Of a DNA stretch of 35,845 nucleotides, positions 33,050-35,845 are shown one piece after another. The notes beneath the pieces were generated by a model. The model was not told the origin of the DNA. It saw only the letters and a program-made list of their open reading frames with translations, and did not search any database. Source of the stretch: Opitutaceae bacterium. Its GTDB lineage: Bacteria; Verrucomicrobiota; Verrucomicrobiia; Opitutales; Opitutaceae. The position numbers were made by a program, and so were the translations under genes. The number at the start of each line of letters is the position of its first letter. Positions within the stretch are counted from its first letter, which is position 1. The stretch lies in contig JAUSID010000084.1 in NCBI GenBank assembly GCA_030648295.1, forward strand, positions 1-35,845. The letters run 5' to 3'.

Positions 33050-33991
33050 ATGCCCCTCATCGAATCCGCCAATCCCGCCGATGTCGTTACCCCGCTCCAA
33101 CCGCTTTTCCCAAAGGTGCTGAAGGCCGCCTACATGGTGGCGCCCGACCGTCAAAAAGAGATTACCGACGTCATGGCACGCCATAATCTCCGCATACAGC
33201 TTCACGAGAACACTGGTGAGTTCACGATGGAGGCGGTTGCGAGCCCGTTTTATCCCCGGTTGTCGGTCGGCCTCGGTTCGCTGGAACGCGTATGGGCCGC
33301 GGCGTTCGGTTACATCGTGCTTTTCGAGATTTCAGCGGAACAGCACCGTAAACGTCGCGCTGGCAAGCCAGTAGGCAAGGCATCTCATATTGCGCTGGTC
33401 GAGGCCACAACTCTGCTGAACTGGGCGTTCGTCGCAGCCCACGAGGGTGAGCGATTGCCGTGGCCCGATGCTCCGTCGCCATCTCATCCCTTTCCGAGCG
33501 CGGATTTGATGCGCAGTGTTGAGACCAATTTCATCGCGATGGTTGGATGGATGCTGCTCCACGAAATCGGGCACTTCGCGTGCGGCCATTGCGACCCGGT
33601 CGATTCGAGCGAGCCGGCGGTGCCGGTCGAAGCCCACCGCCGAGAGCACGAGGCCGATCATTGGGCTCATGCGCAAATGACCGCTGTTGCCGACCCCATG
33701 ATTTGTCGCGGGAACATCTGCTCGATTCCGTTCGCGCTCGGCGTCATTGCCGGAATTAACCACCGGGCGACTGATTCTCACCCGTCCCTTGCGAACCGGC
33801 TCAAAAAATACATGACCGATTTCGCGAGCCCGCTCGCTGCGTCCCAACCGGACGTGCGTGCAACCGTCAACATGACGGCCGTCGTGCCTCTGCAAGCGCT
33901 CATCGCTCTCGGCGGAACTTTTCCGGCGAATCTCGCACCCTTTCCGGATCTCAACGGCTACCTCGAATGGTGGGAGCGAACGATGGAGTGA
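33050..33991 (+). CDS. Lit-like zinc metalloprotease (peptidase U49 type, phage exclusion)
   Basis: This 313-residue protein carries HEIGH at residues 171-175 (zinc ligands His171 and His175, catalytic Glu172) and, 25 residues on, HRREHEADHWAH with Glu201 or Asp203 as third ligand. The later segment SHPSLANRLKKYM is also typical. The combination matches peptidase U49, whose known member Lit of E. coli cleaves EF-Tu when phage T4 makes its Gol peptide and so aborts infection. ATG 33050 has AGGT six bases before it and an AT-rich TATATATA just upstream that could be a -10 element. The frame is open upstream to 32663 but that part reads as noise. It lies alone near a transposase, as defence genes often do. 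Confidence 0.8.
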   Translation: MPLIESANPADVVTPLQPLFPKVLKAAYMVAPDRQKEITDVMARHNLRIQLHENTGEFTMEAVASPFYPRLSVGLGSLERVWAAAFGYIVLFEISAEQHRKRRAGKPVGKASHIALVEATTLLNWAFVAAHEGERLPWPDAPSPSHPFPSADLMRSVETNFIAMVGWMLLHEIGHFACGHCDPVDSSEPAVPVEAHRREHEADHWAHAQMTAVADPMICRGNICSIPFALGVIAGINHRATDSHPSLANRLKKYMTDFASPLAASQPDVRATVNMTAVVPLQALIALGGTFPANLAPFPDLNGYLEWWERTME

Positions 33992-34094
33992 CTAAGCGCG
34001 CCGGCATGTCATTCCCAAATGGCCGCAGCGCGCCTCGGCATCGGCTAAAGTCAGACCTCCTGACATAGCCCCCATCGAAAAGTCCGCTTTTTGG

Positions 34095-35845
34095 TCATTT
34101 GGGTGGGGTGGCGATCGAGAAGTGGAGGCGCAGACGCGAGCCCGGGAAGAAGGCCGGCGATCGGTTCAGCTCGTCACACAGGGCGGCAACGGCGCGACTG
34201 CGATGCGGGGAACTCAGCGGCTGCAAGCGCACGCGTAGCTCGAGTTCGGTCACCTCGAGATCCGCTGCACTGGCCAGTGCCGACTGGATGAGCGTGCGGC
34301 CCTCCTGGGCGGCGCGGCGGTAGTGGGGCTGGATCATCGTGACCAAGTCGCTCTCGGCTTGATAGGCGACCATTTTGATCAGGTTCATCAAGTGCTGGCG
34401 TTCGGGTGCCAGTCGCATGGTCTGTTCGCGAACGGCCTCACGCACGGGCACGCGGGCGGGCAGCTCCGCGCGCCGCGCTTGGAGTTCCTTGAAGCGCTGG
34501 AGCGCGGCGCGCACGGAGCGGGCCAAGGGCGTCTGGACGTTTTTCAGGCGACGCAGCGTGACGGCGCCGGCCTCGCCTTCGAGTTGGACGAAGGCGGCCA
34601 GGCCGTATTCGGCTTGCAGGCGCAGCAGCTCGGCCCGCGCGGCGCGGATCGGGCCATCGAGGGCCTTGCGGGCCGGGTTGGGCACCTCGCGGGCGGGATC
34701 GTCGGGAAGGGCATCGTGCTCGACCAGGGCGTCCAGGGCGTATTCATCGGAGAGATACTTGAAAAAGTTTTCCTGCCGCCAGCGCTCGAACATGCGATAG
34801 GCGACCGCGAAGGCGGACAGATCGCGGCGGGAGGTGAGGATGGGCGTCTGATGTCCGCTCTCGCGCCGGCGTGTGACTTGGCGCAAGCGCAGCTTGCCGC
34901 GCAGCAGCCGCACCTCCTGATCGGCCAGCTCGTAGGTGATGCGACGGCCGTCCAGCCGGCCGGTGTGCGGTCGGAAGTGGTTGCGGGGCACCGCAGGAGA
35001 GCGGCCCTTGCGATAGGTGAGCACGTCGCAGCCCTGCGCGATCAGATCGAAAAACAGCTTCGGGCTGTAGCCACCGCGATCGAAGACGACGGTGACGCGA
35101 CGCGGGCCAAGCAGGGCGCGTATTTCCTGCAACACGACCGGCAGCATCTTGACCAGGCCGGCATTCGCCTCGGCGGTGACGACAAAGAGCGGATCGCCGC
35201 GCTGGTCGTTGACCCAGTAGTCTGTCGTCGCCGGCACGGCCAGTCGGCGCTGTGGCGCGAACGCCTTGGGGAGGGTGTGCTTGCCATGGTAGACGCGGAC
35301 GTGGCCGTCCACGTAGAGGAAGCCCAAGGCTTGGCCGCGCTGGGCGATGCGGCGTTCGGCCAGGGCCCGGCCAAAATCGGCCGCTCGGCCCGCGGCGGCC
35401 AGGCGGGCGAGTTTGCGCCGGAGGGTCTTCACCTCGGGCGCCCGATCCAAACCGAGGATACAGCCCAAGGCGCCGGGCGAGTGTTCCTTGAGCGCCTCGG
35501 GTCGCTTGAGCCGCAGAAGCGCCATCAAAAGCATCGTCAGCAAGCTGGTGCGCAGGCCGTAGAAAGCGGGTGCGAGCGTGACGTAGATGTCGCGGGCGCA
35601 CTCGAACACGCCGCTGGCGAGCAGGGGCGCGACGGCCAGCAGAACTCCGGCGCGCGGCACGGAGCGCTCGGAGCGGAACAGCGGCGCGGCGTCGTCCAAG
35701 AAGCCCAAATACGCCATCAGCCGATCGAGTCGCCGGTCCGCCGGATCGTGATCGAAGGAAATCGCCTCCTCCTGTTCCGCGCAAACAGCGGACAGGTTTG
35801 GTCCGCACCCTGGCTCGGCCGCGGGCACGACCGGCGGTGGCGGCA
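34095..35845 (-). CDS. DDE transposase (N-terminus beyond the window edge)
   Basis: The frame runs from the right edge of the window to a TGA at 34095-34097; at least 582 residues are visible. A GTG at 35828 is the first visible start, but the codons before it (P-P-P-P-V) remain open, so the true start probably lies outside. The catalytic core is LGFLYVDGHVRVYHG (first Asp, about residue 174 from the GTG), RVTVVFDRGGYSPKLFF (second Asp, about 250) and YRMFERWRQENFFKY (Glu, about 353, in an IS4-like Y-x-R-x-x-E setting). I cannot name the IS family. Only one end of the element is in view, so terminal repeats cannot be matched. The spacer 33992-34094 should contain the left end. Confidence 0.85.
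   Translation of the reverse strand, partial: PPPPVVPAAEPGCGPNLSAVCAEQEEAISFDHDPADRRLDRLMAYLGFLDDAAPLFRSERSVPRAGVLLAVAPLLASGVFECARDIYVTLAPAFYGLRTSLLTMLLMALLRLKRPEALKEHSPGALGCILGLDRAPEVKTLRRKLARLAAAGRAADFGRALAERRIAQRGQALGFLYVDGHVRVYHGKHTLPKAFAPQRRLAVPATTDYWVNDQRGDPLFVVTAEANAGLVKMLPVVLQEIRALLGPRRVTVVFDRGGYSPKLFFDLIAQGCDVLTYRKGRSPAVPRNHFRPHTGRLDGRRITYELADQEVRLLRGKLRLRQVTRRRESGHQTPILTSRRDLSAFAVAYRMFERWRQENFFKYLSDEYALDALVEHDALPDDPAREVPNPARKALDGPIRAARAELLRLQAEYGLAAFVQLEGEAGAVTLRRLKNVQTPLARSVRAALQRFKELQARRAELPARVPVREAVREQTMRLAPERQHLMNLIKMVAYQAESDLVTMIQPHYRRAAQEGRTLIQSALASAADLEVTELELRVRLQPLSSPHRSRAVAALCDELNRSPAFFPGSRLRLHFSIATPPK

Noticed and set aside
34000..34094. Left terminal inverted repeat of the transposon
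   Set aside because: It should lie here, but the other end is outside the window, so no pair can be matched.

Overview
The window is about 36 kb of GC-rich chromosomal DNA. It most likely comes from a Verrucomicrobiota bacterium of the Opitutales type; this is an inference from gene content, not a match. Pointers are: a very large secreted protein with lamin-tail, CotH-like and beta-helix parts ending in a duplicated domain I associate with Verrucomicrobia; a bacterial RRM RNA-binding protein; a secreted GH2 enzyme, a SASA-type esterase and a sulfatase remnant; a TonB-dependent-receptor relic; and several intergenic repeat families common in this group and in Planctomycetes. Many starts lack a clear Shine-Dalgarno sequence.

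Layout. 1-9.1 kb: an aldolase-like TIM barrel, a secreted SASA esterase, a DUF3892-like small protein, a nitronate-monooxygenase-family enzyme, an unusual fusion of a fatty-acid-hydroxylase domain with a hemolysin III/PAQR domain, small basic and hypothetical proteins, an RRM protein with a clear terminator, and a repeat-rich spacer. 9.1-11.6 kb (minus strand): rpoZ, groES, groEL and a 76-residue hypothetical, a housekeeping block. 11.9-13.2 kb: a CAU-anticodon tRNA followed by a short hypothetical, a coding relic and a sulfatase gene that has lost its middle, including the catalytic site. 13.2-24.3 kb (minus strand): the roughly 2,000-residue secreted protein, a TonB-receptor relic, a membrane-anchored protein and a secreted GH2 glycosidase.

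24.6-29.7 kb is the best candidate for a distinctive system. A decaheme cytochrome c (MtrA/DmsE type), an MtrB/PioB-type outer-membrane barrel and an azurin-like cupredoxin lie in one plus-strand cluster. A convergent Crp/Fnr-type regulator follows. Together they suggest a trans-outer-membrane electron conduit with a copper protein as soluble partner. A Crp-like 5-N6-5 palindrome lies upstream of the cytochrome.

29.7-35.8 kb is accessory DNA. A 178-bp segment covering the regulator's 5' end and upstream region is repeated 990 bp away, and the copies bracket a retropepsin-like aspartic protease gene. Three small plus-strand genes of unknown function follow, in a layout that recalls integron cassettes. 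Then come a Lit-like (peptidase U49) zinc protease of the phage-exclusion type and a DDE transposase that runs off the right edge.
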